Notes: a model not told the origin generated them from the sequence alone. DNA of 56,345 nucleotides from Leptolyngbyaceae cyanobacterium CSU_1_3 (GCA_012034655.1 JAAUOZ010000006.1:1-56345), one strand, 5' to 3'. Positions 18,554-28,824 are shown, numbered from the stretch's first letter. Numbers and translations: made by a program.

Positions 18554-19572
18554 GGCGAGGGGTGCGATCGACGATACAGCAACCAGATAAATAAGGGTGA
18601 TCCCAATAGCGCAGTTACCGCTCCTACAGGCAACTCCACTGTTCCCAAGCGAGCTAGTAAGTCTGCAAATGTGAGTACCCAGGCTCCTGCGATCGCAGAT
18701 AATGGCAGCACCCAGCGATAGTCTGTCCCGGCTAGCAATCGAACCCCATGCGGCACAACTAGCCCGACAAATCCAATTAGCCCGGTCATGCTTACGGCAC
18801 TAGCGGTTAATAGGGTTGCGATGGCTCCGATGAGTAAGCGCGATCGACCTGTTGAAATTCCCAATCCTACTGCTAGTTCATCACCCAGATTTAACACATT
18901 GATTAATCGCCCAAAGGAGCAGCCGATCAGCAGTGCGATCGCAATGTAGGGAGCAACTGCATTCAACTCAGTCCATCCTCGGCCATTCAAGCTCCCAATT
19001 AGCCAGTTCAAAGCAGCTTGTACTCGTCCATCTTCTGCCATCAATAGTAAAGTTGCCTGCACTGCTCCAAACAGCGAACTAAACGCAACACCGCCGAGAA
19101 TCAATCGTTCTGTTGAGATTCCTGATCCGGTGTAGCCGAGCAAATAGACGAGAGCCGCTGTGATCACTGCACCCACCCACGCCGCTAACGGAATCCAGGC
19201 TTGCAAAATTCCCAGGGTGAGGAATGCGATCGCGACCAATCCTGCTCCTGCTGAAATACCCAACACAAAGGGATCAGCCAATCCGTTTCGCAACATTCCT
19301 TGTAGCAATGCCCCAGACATTCCCAATGCAGCCCCCACCACTAAGGCCGCCAAAATGCGAGGGAGGCGCAAATCCCAAATAATTGTTTGATGAGTCGGAT
19401 TGCCCTGATGTAATAGCGCTTGCCAAACCTGGATGGCGCTGAGTGGGACGGCTCCATGCGCCAGAGCAATGACGATCGTCAGCAACAATCCGATGATGAG
19501 AAGCACGATCGCTTGCAGCTTACGGAGATCAGAAAAGATTGGTAGAAACCAAGTCGCAAAGAATAGATTCAA
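18550..19572 (-). CDS. Iron chelate ABC permease (FecCD/BtuC type)
   Basis: I choose TTG at 19572, preceded by GGAGAG, giving 340 residues, the family norm. The frame stays open to 19779 but the extra 69 residues look non-coding. The FecCD features are clear: WDLRLPRILAALVVGAALGMSGALLQGMLRNGLADPF, GISAGAG, WLIGSLNGRGW, LNLGDELAVGLG and GLIGFVGLVVPHGVRLLAG (EAA-like coupling region), with about nine or ten membrane spans. It forms the channel for ferric chelate or heme import in the inner membrane. It overlaps the ATPase gene by 4 bases. Confidence 0.88.
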   Translation of the reverse strand: MNLFFATWFLPIFSDLRKLQAIVLLIIGLLLTIVIALAHGAVPLSAIQVWQALLHQGNPTHQTIIWDLRLPRILAALVVGAALGMSGALLQGMLRNGLADPFVLGISAGAGLVAIAFLTLGILQAWIPLAAWVGAVITAALVYLLGYTGSGISTERLILGGVAFSSLFGAVQATLLLMAEDGRVQAALNWLIGSLNGRGWTELNAVAPYIAIALLIGCSFGRLINVLNLGDELAVGLGISTGRSRLLIGAIATLLTASAVSMTGLIGFVGLVVPHGVRLLAGTDYRWVLPLSAIAGAWVLTFADLLARLGTVELPVGAVTALLGSPLFIWLLYRRSHPSP

Positions 19573-19637
19573 ATCAATCTCTCCAAGTAATCGACCCTTC
19601 TTAGAGAAGATAAGCTTAATGAAATAAATTGTCAAAT

Positions 19638-19844
19638 ATGATTGATGATTGCCAAAGTTTGACGATCGCAGAAAATTCCCTTTACGAATCTGCGAGGTAC
19701 AGGTTATGTCAGCGGTCTTATTTGAAAGAACAGGGGGAAGATAGTATCGATGGATTCGTGCGATCGCCAACCGAAGCATGGGTCGATCCTCAACAAATCA
19801 TTCAATTGGAAGAGAAGTTATTTTTGCGCGTCGGGCAATTGTAG
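19638..19844 (+). CDS. Possible small protein, 68 aa, unknown
   Basis: From ATG 19638 the frame encodes MIDDCQSLTIAENSLYESA..., with a polar composition and no membrane span or recognised motif. There is no clear ribosome site. It is divergent from the permease gene and overlaps that gene's probable promoter region, so it may be chance. The following 350 bases (19845-20198) hold no visible gene. Confidence 0.25.
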   Translation: MIDDCQSLTIAENSLYESARYRLCQRSYLKEQGEDSIDGFVRSPTEAWVDPQQIIQLEEKLFLRVGQL

Positions 19845-20198
19845 TAAGCGACAGACTGAAATTGCTAGCGCGATCGCGACAAGTAAATTGCTCATCGCTC
19901 AATATTTTACTGACTGCTGCCTAGTTGAAACTACGGTGATCTTTAAGAAATTAGACATTTTTATTACGAAATTAAATGCCAAAATATACGGAATTTGATT
20001 TCGCGCGCCTGTATACCAGAGTATGGGTGTGCTCAGTTTTCAGATCAGTAGTAGAACGCTTGATTCACTTTCGATTAAAACGCTCGCGAAGTTTCCTCAT
20101 CCTGCAATGCTTCTGCCTCAACGTGCTAATCCAAACACAAGCACGAGGCAAATTAGCCAGAAACATTGATTCACGATAGTTATTAAGAGACAGCCAGT

Positions 20199-21789
20199 AT
20201 GATTTTGAAGGGTACAAGTGGAAATGATTCTCTAGTCGGTGGAGTGGATAATGACACTCTTTCAGGACTTGCCGGAAACGACTTCCTGAATGGTAAAGGT
20301 GGAGCCGATACTTATTTATTCAACCGGGGAGACGGGCAAGACACGCTCGACGACAGCAGTTCAGACGCTAGCATTGACCAACTCATTTTTTCGGGAACAG
20401 GGCTAACGTCTGCAAATGTAGTCGTGACCCGCTTAGGCACAAGCAATGACCTAAAGATCTCTTTCAAGGGTGGCATCACCGATTCTGTCGTGCTAAAAAA
20501 CCAAGTCTTTGGCACTGGCACCTCCAATTATGGCGTTGAAAGTATCAAGTTTAGCGATGGGGTGACTTGGACGGAGGCACAAATTTGGAATGCCTATCTC
20601 ACACTAGGAGCAGCCACCAACGACACCTTGGAAGGAACCAGCCTCAGCAATACGATTCGCGGCGGTTTGGGCACAGACTATCTAGACGGACGCGCTGGAG
20701 CCGACCTCTATCTGTTCAATCGGGGAGACGGGCAAGACACGCTTAACGATAGCAGTTCAGACACCAGCATTGACCAACTGGTGTTCTCAGGGGCTGGATT
20801 AACCTCAACTAATGTGTCGGTCACTCGTCTGGGCACAAGCAACGACTTGAAAATTTCCTTCAAGGGCGGCATCACCGATTCTGTCGTGCTAAAAAACCAA
20901 GTCTTTGGCACTGGCACCTCCAATTATGGCGTTGAAAGTATCAAGTTCAGCGATGGTGTGATCTGGTCTGAAGAAAAGCTTTGGAGCGCCTACTTAATTG
21001 AGGGTGCAGCGACAAACGACACTTTAGAAGGAACCAGTTTCAGCAATACGATTCGCGGCGGTTTGGGCACAGACTATCTAGATGGTCGCGCTGGAGCCGA
21101 TACTTATCTGTTCAATCGGGGAGATGGGCAAGACACCCTCGACGACAGCAGTTCAGACACTAGCATTGATAAGCTCATTTTCTCAGGCACAGGGCTAACC
21201 TCGATCAATGCGATCGTGACTCGCTTGGGCACGAGCAATGACCTAAAAATCTCCTTCAAGGGCGGCATCACCGATTCTGTCGTGCTGGAAATCAAGTCTT
21301 TGGCACTGGCACCTCTAATTACGGCGTTGAAAGTGTCAAGTTCAGCGATGGTGTGACCTGGGCTGAGGCACAAATTTGGAATGCTTATCTGACTGTTGGA
21401 GCAGCCACCAACGACACGCTAGAAGGAACCAGTTTCAACAACACCCTGCGCGGAGGAATAGGAACGGATTACTTAGATGGTCGAGGTGGAGCGGATACCT
21501 ATCTTTTCAGTAGTGGAGATGGGCAAGATACGCTGCACGACACGGGCAACGATACTAGCGTTGATACTTTGGTACTTTCGGGAGCAGGGTTAACTTCAAC
21601 AAATGTCAGAGCCAGCCGAGTCGGGACTAGCAATGATATACAGCTTTCTTTTGGAGGAGGAAGCACTGATTCGATTCTGCTGAAGAATCAACTCTTTGGA
21701 GGAATCGCTGGAAGTATGGAGTAGAGAGCATTCGCTTCAGCAATGGGGTGACTTGGAATGAAACTCAGCTTTCCAGTGCGCTTAGATAG
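20199..21789 (+). CDS. RTX-type calcium-binding repeat protein (two frameshifts)
   Basis: The N-terminus has two GGxGxDxL-type hemolysin repeats (GTSGNDSLVGGVDNDTLSGL, AGNDFLNGKGGADTYLF). Four long repeats follow, each with GDGQDTL, SFKGGITDSVVLKNQ and GVESIKFSDGVTW, the layout of the hemolysin-type calcium-binding related domain. Two single-base losses break the frame, at 21287-21291 (GGAAA) and at 21710-21713 (GGAA). Restoring one A at each gives a continuous 530-residue protein ending WNETQLSSALR. Such proteins are usually exported by type I secretion without a signal peptide and fold on binding Ca2+. The ABC gene at 22.3 kb is on the other strand and is not clearly its exporter. Confidence 0.8.
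20300..21780 (+). repeat. Four 396-bp tandem coding repeats
   Basis: Units begin near 20300, 20696, 21092 and 21488 with period 396 bases. The first three share long identical stretches (for example the segment coding SFKGGITDSVVLKNQVFGTG); the fourth has diverged. High identity between neighbouring units indicates recent duplication or gene conversion. Confidence 0.85.
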
Positions 21790-21813
21790 CTGCGGTTAGA
21801 TTCGCTCAGTTGA

Positions 21814-21847
21814 GAGGTGCGATCGCGCAATAGCGCGATCGCACCTC
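21814..21847. terminator. 15-bp perfect hairpin made of HIP1 sites
   Basis: GAGGTGCGATCGCGC (21814-21828) pairs perfectly with 21833-21847 across an AATA loop. It starts 25 bases after the RTX gene stop, so it is likely its terminator, although no T tract follows. The rest of the gap to 22299 contains two more GCGATCGC sites and no gene. Confidence 0.55.
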
Positions 21848-22299
21848 AATAAACCTTTAGAAGTCTGGGTCACGCTTGACTCGTCCCAGAAAGTCTTTGT
21901 TTTTATAAGAATTCGAGTGTAGATCCCGCAAAAACTTTTATTTTTATCCAAACTGCGATCGCAGAACTCTTTGGCAGAACTGCGATCGCATTTGTGTTTC
22001 CCAGTCCGAACTTAACTCAGTTTGCAAACCCGATTAATCCCGCACATTTGGTTGGAAAAATATTGAGGGGGAAACCCAGAAAACAGCACTTCTTTGTTGA
22101 AGCTCTACGGTTACGTGGGGTCTTACGATATTCTTGGGAAAAAGGGCAGAATGAGAATAAAAAGCATTAGCAGGCTAATTCTACGAATCAAAAAGGCTTC
22201 AGCCTCATAGGGCGTTTGCTACTATAGGAAGCAGAAATCTGCCAATAGAGACCGATCCTCAAGGTGTTGTAGGTGTTGTATGGGTCGCCAAAACTCGTA

Positions 22300-24117
22300 T
22301 CACTCTAGCATTTGTAGTTGATATAGGCTGGCATAGAGTCCATCTTGGTTGAGCAGTTGTTCGTGGCTGCCCGATTCTATAAGCCGTCCCCGCTTTAAGA
22401 CCATGATGCGATCGACGTTACGAATCGTTGACAGGCGATGGGCAATCACGATCGCCGTGCGCCCAACCAATAACCGCTCTAGAGCCTCCTGAATCAAAGA
22501 CTCAGTGCCAACATCTAAACTGGCAGTTGCTTCGTCGAGAACCAAAATCGGGGGATTGCGAATAGCAGCGCGGGCAAAGGCGAGGAGTTGTTTTTGCCCA
22601 CCTGATAGGTTAGTGCCACGTTCTCGCAGCATCGTGTTGTAGCCCTGAGGCAGGCGCTCAATCAGGGTGGCGACATTGGTGTTTTCGGCTGCCGATCGAA
22701 TCTCGTCAAAGCTGTAGGTTTCGCCCAGGGTGATGTTGCTCTTGACATCTCCAGCAAACAAGAAACCGTCTTGCAAAATTATGGCCATGCGTCGGCGCAG
22801 CTCTGCCTGGGGCAACTCGCGAATGTCGATCCCATCTAAGAGAATGCGTCCTTGTGTCGGTTCATAGAGGCGACTGAGCAGACGAATAATCGAGCTTTTT
22901 CCGGCTCCGGTGGGGCCAACCAGGGCCACTTTCTCACCAGGACGGATCACAAAATCCAAATCATGCAGCACATATTCATCGGATTTGTAACCAAACCAGA
23001 CATGCTCAAAGCGAATTTCTCCAGCAGCCTGGGTTTGAAAGAGTTGAGGTGCGCCCTGAAGTTTTTCTGGGTCACGGATCTCGATCGGTTCGTTGAGAAT
23101 TTCGCTAACACGCTCGACTGCGGTAAACCCAGCCTGAATCGCCGTAAATTTTTCGGCAAACTGCCGCAGTGGATCGAACAAGCGCTGGGCAAACAGAATA
23201 AATGTTGAGAGAATGCCAAAACTAAGAGATTCACCCATCACCAGCCAGCCGCCAACGCAGAGCACCCCCCCGATCGCCACCAGCGAAACCCATTCTAGGG
23301 TTGCCGACACCGCAGAGTCATGAAAAATGGTGCGATCGACTTCTTTGACATATTGCAAATTGACCTTGCGAAACAGTTCCCCATTGAACTGTTCCCGACG
23401 AAAAAGCTGCACCACACCAATGCCCGTGATGTTTTCTTGCAGCATAGAATTGAGAGCAGACAGTTCTTCTCTGGCTTTGTAGTTGGCTTTGCGAAACTGC
23501 TGCTGAAAATAAATAATCAACGCTGTCACAGGCACTAGCATCAACACTAACAGACTAGCTAGTTGCCACTGAATGGTAAACATTGTTACCGTAATCACCA
23601 ACATTGAAAACAAGTCGCTAACTACGCCGATCGCACCCGTTGAAAACACCTCGCCCAACGCTTCAACATCACTAGTGAGGCGGGTAATTAATCGACCAAC
23701 AGGAGTACGATCGAAAAAGCGAACGGCTAACGACGTGACATGATCAAACAAATCATTGCGAATGCTGGCGGTAATTCGCTGACCTACCTTTTGCACAAGA
23801 TAGCCCTGTGTGGCATCCATCACAAGACGCAGCACCATCGTCAACAGCAGGAAACCCGTCAGAAGATTAAGCCCTTCACTCAGCGATCGCTCTTTCAGGA
23901 ATGCGAACGAAGTCGGTTCTTGTCTCAGCAAAGAGACCGCTTGGCCAATCAAAATCGGCTGCACGGTAGTCGCGATCGCAGACGGAACCAAAAACACCAG
24001 CGACAGCAACAACAACCTTAAATTTCGACGGGCGTAGGGCACTAATCTCAAAAATAATCGCCAGTCTGTCTCACGCGATTGCGCCTTTTCACCTGTTGTG
24101 TTCAATGCACCAGCCAT
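22300..24117 (-). CDS. ABC exporter (MsbA/YheHI type), fused membrane and ATPase domains
   Basis: This 605-residue half-transporter has six spans in residues about 30-320 (LRLLLLSLVFLVPSAIATTVQPIL, VTSLAVRFFDRTPVGRLITRLTSDVEAL). The ATPase follows, with Walker A GPTGAGKSSI, Q loop ILQDGFLFAGDV, signature NLSGGQKQLLAFARA, Walker B PILVLDEATASLD and switch His AHRLSTI. It would act as a dimer exporting lipid, peptide or drug substrates; the substrate cannot be told. It stands alone, convergent with the RTX gene. Confidence 0.88.
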   Translation of the reverse strand: MAGALNTTGEKAQSRETDWRLFLRLVPYARRNLRLLLLSLVFLVPSAIATTVQPILIGQAVSLLRQEPTSFAFLKERSLSEGLNLLTGFLLLTMVLRLVMDATQGYLVQKVGQRITASIRNDLFDHVTSLAVRFFDRTPVGRLITRLTSDVEALGEVFSTGAIGVVSDLFSMLVITVTMFTIQWQLASLLVLMLVPVTALIIYFQQQFRKANYKAREELSALNSMLQENITGIGVVQLFRREQFNGELFRKVNLQYVKEVDRTIFHDSAVSATLEWVSLVAIGGVLCVGGWLVMGESLSFGILSTFILFAQRLFDPLRQFAEKFTAIQAGFTAVERVSEILNEPIEIRDPEKLQGAPQLFQTQAAGEIRFEHVWFGYKSDEYVLHDLDFVIRPGEKVALVGPTGAGKSSIIRLLSRLYEPTQGRILLDGIDIRELPQAELRRRMAIILQDGFLFAGDVKSNITLGETYSFDEIRSAAENTNVATLIERLPQGYNTMLRERGTNLSGGQKQLLAFARAAIRNPPILVLDEATASLDVGTESLIQEALERLLVGRTAIVIAHRLSTIRNVDRIMVLKRGRLIESGSHEQLLNQDGLYASLYQLQMLE

Positions 24118-24588
24118 GCCAGCATCCTAATCCGTAATTTTCATAACAAAACAACTCACGCTCTCCAAATGTAACGTAGAGTGTGACCAAGTGAGCGTTT
24201 CCTCATGGCTGGTGGCTTCACATCTGAATCTATGTACAAGGGTTGACACAGTTTCTATCATCAAGCCTTGTCTCAGACAGATAAACTCAGGAAATTAAGG
24301 GGAGGCGAGCAAGTTGCCATTGCCCGTGTAAATCGCTCTCCTCCGAAGCTTTCCACCTCTATTTATTTGCAGTTAGGCCTTACGCAATGATCTCGGCAGC
24401 CCTCACCCCTAGCCCCTCTTCCTAGGGAGAGGAGAACCAGATTTCTCGCTCCCCTTCTCCCCAAAGAAAAGAGGTTGAGGGATGAAGGTTGTCTTCAATT
24501 GCGTAAATTCTGACAGTGAACGACTAGCACTTTTTGCTGAGGCGCTAGTTTTCATGTCTAATTTTCATGATTTTGAGAACGAAAAACG
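24118..24588. other. 471-bp intergenic region with a dispersed repeat
   Basis: Divergent region between the ABC exporter and the phospholipase-like gene. No gene is visible. A CCCTCACCCC-type repeat occupies 24399-24488 and the rest would carry the two promoters. Confidence 0.5.
24399..24488. repeat. CCCTCACCCCTAGCCCCTC dispersed repeat (copy 1)
   Basis: Contains CCCTCACCCCTAGCCCCTC, then GGGAGAGGAGAACCAG, CTCCCCTTCTCCCC and GGTTGAGGGATGAAGG. The same blocks occur at 41874-41961 and 48035-48130, with a short remnant near 32338. Complementary arms allow stem-loop folding. Confidence 0.75.
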
Positions 24589-26240
24589 ATGCGAAAATTT
24601 GCTCTATTTGAACGGTTCATCCGATCGATTCGCCTGAATGCTCTTTTTCAGGGTGCGATCGTCGCCACTGCCCTTGTGTTAGGGCTGTGCCTCAATCCTG
24701 CTCCTGCGCTGGCTTGGAAGCCCACAACCCACGTCTATTTGGGGGAACAGGCCCGAAACGATGCCCTCGATGGCAAGGTGACGATTAATCGCCTCAACCC
24801 TGCAACCGGGGAAATTGTGGGGACGATCGGCGAATTCGCCGTTGATCCCGCAATTTTGACGGCAATTCGCGACTTTCCATCCCAATACCGAGCCGGAATT
24901 TTGGGGCCAGATGCCTATCCTGATATTCTCACGGGGCAACAGGTCATTCATCCACCCACCAACCCAGATGGCTCAAACCGTTGGCTGGAATATCTGTGGG
25001 GAAATAGCAATCAGTCGCCTGCAATCAAAGCATTTGTAGTGGGGTATCTCACTCACGCCGCAGGTGATATGTATGGTCACACCTTTATCAACAACTTTAC
25101 TGGTGCACCGTTTACCGTCACGCCGCCGGGCAATGCCATCAAGCACATTTTGGCAGAAGGGTATGTAGACAAACGCGCACCCAACCCCACCTTTGAGGCG
25201 AGTATTCAGGGTGTGGATGGTTTTATCTACAGCAATTTGATCGATGCGCGACCGGGAACCTATCTCGATCGCGACTTACTGCGGCAAGGAGGAGAGGGAA
25301 CCACTTATTCGGTTCCGCGAATCTACTCTACGCTGAGAGCCAACCTTCAGAGGGATATTGATGGCTACTACGCGGCAAAAGCCAACTACGATCGTCGCCG
25401 CAACGATCTGCTGAGAGCCGCCAAAAATTGTCGCTGGAACGACTTTTCGTGTAGCGCTAGAAAATTAGAGCTTCAGCGGCCGCCGTTTTGGTTGAGAAGG
25501 GCGCTTACATGACAGCCAACGCTCTGCCGACAACTTATAAAGAATACTGGCGGGCAGATATTGACTCAGGGTTAAAGGCCTGGGCAAACACCAGTCACGA
25601 AGTTGCTAAGGCGCTGTTTTTCAATTCTGAGAAGAAAGCCAACGTGGATCAAGCTCAAACTCTGCTTAATAACTATGTAAACGAGCATCTAATTTCGATG
25701 TCTGGTTTTCCAGATGTGGCAGGAGACTTGAGGGCGATCGCGGGCAAAGTGGTTGACCAGATCACCCCAGCGTTTTTGAAAGCACCGATCGAGCAACTCA
25801 AAAACAATATTTACGATGCAGTGATTGTCAGAGCCACTGGCATGACCAAGGAGCAGCTAAAAAACTACTTTTCCAACCCCGCACTCTACTTCGATGAAGT
25901 AATGACGAAAGGTTCTGGGCAATTGGTGAATCTGAACACGTTTAATACACAATATCTGCGGTTGAGCGGTTCCGATCCCAATGAGAAGTTCGACTATCAA
26001 AAGGTTCCGCCTGCCTACAACACGGTGACGATGAGCAAACTTTTGCTGCTGGGCAGCGATGGAGTCAGACAACTGTTGACCGCTCTCAATGATCCATCCC
26101 CCGTCACCAAGCCAAATGCCATGCTGGGCTTTATCAACACGCTAGATGGAGGCAATGAGCAGCAAAAAATGATATTGGCGAAATGCCCCACCTATCGCCA
26201 GGTGTTTATGAAGCAAGCAGGGGAGACGTTTTGTCAGTAG
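24589..26240 (+). CDS. Exported zinc-dependent phospholipase C-like protein (frameshifted)
   Basis: A signal peptide ends PAPALA before Trp43 (AWKPTTHVY). In bacterial zinc phospholipases C, mature Trp1 itself binds zinc, so this N-terminus is telling. Further likely zinc-ligand motifs are TTH, YLTHAAGDMYGHTF and an upstream Asp in GILGPDAYPD. The frame breaks at CGGCCGCC (25477-25484). One added base joins ...KLELQR to AAVLVEKGAYMTANALP and gives 550 residues. The C-terminal half (about 300-550) is helical and of unknown role. A secreted lipid- or phosphoester-cleaving enzyme is the likely function. Confidence 0.75.
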
Positions 26241-26357
26241 CGAATCAACCTTGAGGGACAGACAGTGGGGAGGATGAACAGAATGATCTTGCAGCATCCT
26301 CCCCGTTCTCCACGTTGGTTGACAACTCCCCCGGCTGAATCAGGGGGATTCAAAGGC

Positions 26358-26404
26358 AAAGCTCTCGCCCCACTTCGTGAGCAGGGCTGTCCAGATTCAC
26401 GCAG
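26358..26404 (-). repeat. Dispersed repeat CTGCGTGAAT..GTGGGGCGA (copy 2)
   Basis: Reverse-complement copy of 12561-12608. It lies in the space between the phospholipase-like gene and hisG. Just before it, CCCCCGGCTGAATCAGGGGG (26328-26347) forms a short hairpin. Confidence 0.7.
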
Positions 26405-26479
26405 GGGTCTAATGTATCCTCGTTTAAGGCATTGCCTTGCCCTGACTGGGATTTATCTCTACCTCGCCCCCAACCGTTT

Positions 26480-27133
26480 TCAGCGACTCTCTACAAGCGG
26501 CTTCACTTTCTCTCGAATTTCTTCGACATAACTGTGTAGACCGTAAGTGTTTAGCCGATAGCTGAGCGGGTGTGCAATTAGACGGGCTGTACTTTGAAAT
26601 AGAACGTCGATCTCAATCAGTCCGTTTTCTCTCAGCGTATTACCTGTAGCGACCAGATCAACGATCGCCTCCGACATGCCAGTAATGGGGCCCAACTCCA
26701 CCGAGCCATAGAGCGGCACAATTTCTACAGGCAAATCTAAATTTTGAAAATACTCACGCGCACAGTGGACAAACTTAGAGGCAACCCGCCCGTGGAGAGG
26801 AAGCTCGATGGGCGATCGATAGCCACTATTCGCCTTTACTGCCACCGACATCCGACAGTGCCCAAACCTCAAATCAACCAACTGAGACACATTGGCAGAC
26901 GTTTCTCTCAGCACGTCATAGCCAACGATTCCCAATTGAGCCTGCCCATACTCGACATACACAGGCACATCAGAGTTTCTCACGAGCAGCGCCCTAGCCC
27001 GATGGTTGGGATCGATAATCTGAAGCTGACGGTTGCCCGATTCGAGAAAAGCACTAAAGTCTAGCCCGATCGACTGGAGCAGACGAATACTATCTTTGAG
27101 CAGACCACCCTTGGCAATAGCAACGGTAAGCAT
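26480..27133 (-). CDS. hisG: ATP phosphoribosyltransferase, short form (HisG)
   Basis: Start ATG 27133 gives [16 protein letters not shown], the canonical HisG N-terminus; an upstream frame extension (to 27178) looks non-coding. The 217 residues lack the C-terminal regulatory domain, so this is the short form that needs HisZ. Conserved segments are [24 protein letters not shown] and the PRPP loop [16 protein letters not shown]. First step of histidine synthesis: ATP + PRPP to phosphoribosyl-ATP. HisZ is not in the window. Confidence 0.92.
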   Translation of the reverse strand: MLTVAIAKGGLLKDSIRLLQSIGLDFSAFLESGNRQLQIIDPNHRARALLVRNSDVPVYVEYGQAQLGIVGYDVLRETSANVSQLVDLRFGHCRMSVAVKANSGYRSPIELPLHGRVASKFVHCAREYFQNLDLPVEIVPLYGSVELGPITGMSEAIVDLVATGNTLRENGLIEIDVLFQSTARLIAHPLSYRLNTYGLHSYVEEIREKVKPLVESR

Positions 27134-27352
27134 AGGAATCAGGGATGAAGTGGGAGGGATGAAGTGACCGATCTGCATCTTATTCGATCTGCGATCCTAA
27201 ACACGCGATAATGTGGCTAACTAATCGTTGCAGCGACGTAAGAGAGAGGGTCAGCGGGGTTTCAAAAGTTCTCGTCACCGATGAACTCAATCGTTAGTCA
27301 TCTTCTACACTTATCAGGTAGCATCAAAAGACGGTATCGTAATTCCCCTACT

Positions 27353-28642
27353 ATGATTCATCCTGCCCTGAGTAAGCTTGGCTCTGATATGTCTCGCCTG
27401 TCCGGAGTTCGGGCAATTATGAAAGACATTATTGAGACGCTACGATCGGGTGGGGGGCGAGAGTTTATTAATCTCAGTGCAGGAAATCCGGTGATTTTGC
27501 CAGAGGTAGAACAACTTTGGCGCGATTGTACGGCAGAGCTTTTGTCTCACTCAAAACAGGGCCAGTCAGACTTTGGTGAAGTCGTCTGCCGCTATGGAGC
27601 CAGCCAGGGATATCAGCCACTTATTGAGGCTGTTGTAGAAGATTTCAACCAGCGTTATGGGTTGAGCTTGACCGAGAAAAATATTCTGATCACGCCTGGG
27701 AGTCAAAGTCTCTATTTTTATGCTGCCAATGCTTTTGGTGGGTATACAACTTCTGGTGAATTGCGGCAAATTGTTTTACCTTTGAGTCCAGATTACACAG
27801 GTTATGGAGGCGTAACCCTCACGCCTGAAGCACTCGTCGCCTATAGGCCGCAATTGGATATCGATCGCACTGCCCATCGCTTCAAATACCGTCCCGATTT
27901 CACTCAGCTACAAATTACTCAGGATACGGGATGTGTAATTTTTTCACGCCCTTGCAACCCAACTGGGAATGTATTGAGTGATAGCGAAGTTAGTAAAATT
28001 GCAATGCTGGCAGCAACGCATGACGTTCCAGTTTTGATTGATTCTGCCTATGCGCCCCCTTTTCCGGCGCTCAACTTTACAAACATGAACCCGCTATTTG
28101 GCGGCAACGTGTTGCATTGCATGAGTTTGTCAAAAGCAGGATTGCCCGGAGAACGAATTGGCATCGCGATCGGGGATGAATCCTTGATTCATGTGCTCGA
28201 ATGCTTTCAAACTAATTTGTGCATCCATTCACCCCGATATGGGCAAGCGATCGCTGCTCGTGCCATTCGGTCTGGGCGGCTGGCCGATCTGTCAGAGTCG
28301 GTCATTCGTCCGTTTTATCAGCACAAGATTGCCATTGTCGAAGCAGCACTCGATCGCTTCATGCCCCAAACATTGCCCTGGTTTTTGCATCGAGGAGAAG
28401 GAGCAATTTTTGCCTGGTTATGGCTCCAAGATTTGCCAATTTCCGACTGGGAATTTTATCAACAACTCAAACAAGTCGGCGTAATTATAGTTCCGGGAAG
28501 TACTTTCTTTCCGGGCTTGCGGGAAGATTGGGAACACAAAGAACAATGTCTGAGAATTAGCCTCACAGGAACCGACTCAGAATTAGAAACTGCTATGCAA
28601 CGAATTGCACAATTAGCAGAACAAATTTACCAAAAAGCATAA
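27353..28642 (+). CDS. avtA: Valine-pyruvate transaminase (AvtA)
   Basis: From ATG 27353 (MIHPALSKLGSDMSRLSGV) this is a 429-residue fold-type I PLP enzyme. Features are NLSAGNPVILPEVEQLW, ITPGSQSLYFYAANAF, SRPCNPTGNVLSD, DSAYAPPFP and the PLP-lysine region HCMSLSKAGLPGERIG. It interconverts valine/2-oxoisovalerate with alanine/pyruvate. The frame is open back to 27281, but the extra residues are not like the family. It is divergent from hisG with 219 bases between. Confidence 0.85.
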   Translation: MIHPALSKLGSDMSRLSGVRAIMKDIIETLRSGGGREFINLSAGNPVILPEVEQLWRDCTAELLSHSKQGQSDFGEVVCRYGASQGYQPLIEAVVEDFNQRYGLSLTEKNILITPGSQSLYFYAANAFGGYTTSGELRQIVLPLSPDYTGYGGVTLTPEALVAYRPQLDIDRTAHRFKYRPDFTQLQITQDTGCVIFSRPCNPTGNVLSDSEVSKIAMLAATHDVPVLIDSAYAPPFPALNFTNMNPLFGGNVLHCMSLSKAGLPGERIGIAIGDESLIHVLECFQTNLCIHSPRYGQAIAARAIRSGRLADLSESVIRPFYQHKIAIVEAALDRFMPQTLPWFLHRGEGAIFAWLWLQDLPISDWEFYQQLKQVGVIIVPGSTFFPGLREDWEHKEQCLRISLTGTDSELETAMQRIAQLAEQIYQKA

Positions 28643-28663
28643 TGCTAGGTTTTTAAACACGCC

Positions 28664-28762
28664 CTAGTGGTCTGTCAAGACTTATTTTGTGAGCTTTTAA
28701 CTCACAAAATAACAACCCTCACCTCACCCGAAGGCACACAATCAAACCTGACAAACCACTAG
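28664..28762. mobile_element. 99-bp CTAG-TGGTCTGTCAA inverted-repeat element (copy 1)
   Basis: The left end CTAGTGGTCTGTCAA (28664-28678) and right end TGACAAACCACTAG (28749-28762) are inverted copies with one mismatch. Inside, TATTTTGTGAG and CTCACAAAATA form a second, perfect 11-base hairpin. It is exactly as long (99 bases) as the element at 39473-39571. It has the structure of a non-autonomous miniature element; it starts 22 bases after the avtA stop. Confidence 0.65.
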
Positions 28763-28824
28763 AGTGAGGGCAAATCTGACGGTTCATGCCTAGATTCTGC
28801 AACGCCGATTTTTGCGCTGGTTCC

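Noticed and set aside
16334..19700. Fur boxes upstream of the iron-uptake genes
   Set aside because: AT-rich dyads exist (for example AATTG-N6-CAATT near 16592), but none matches the consensus well enough to call by eye; a matrix search would decide.
26265..26531. An 88-codon + strand frame
   Set aside because: It runs through a dispersed repeat and a hairpin and overlaps the hisG end; no protein features.
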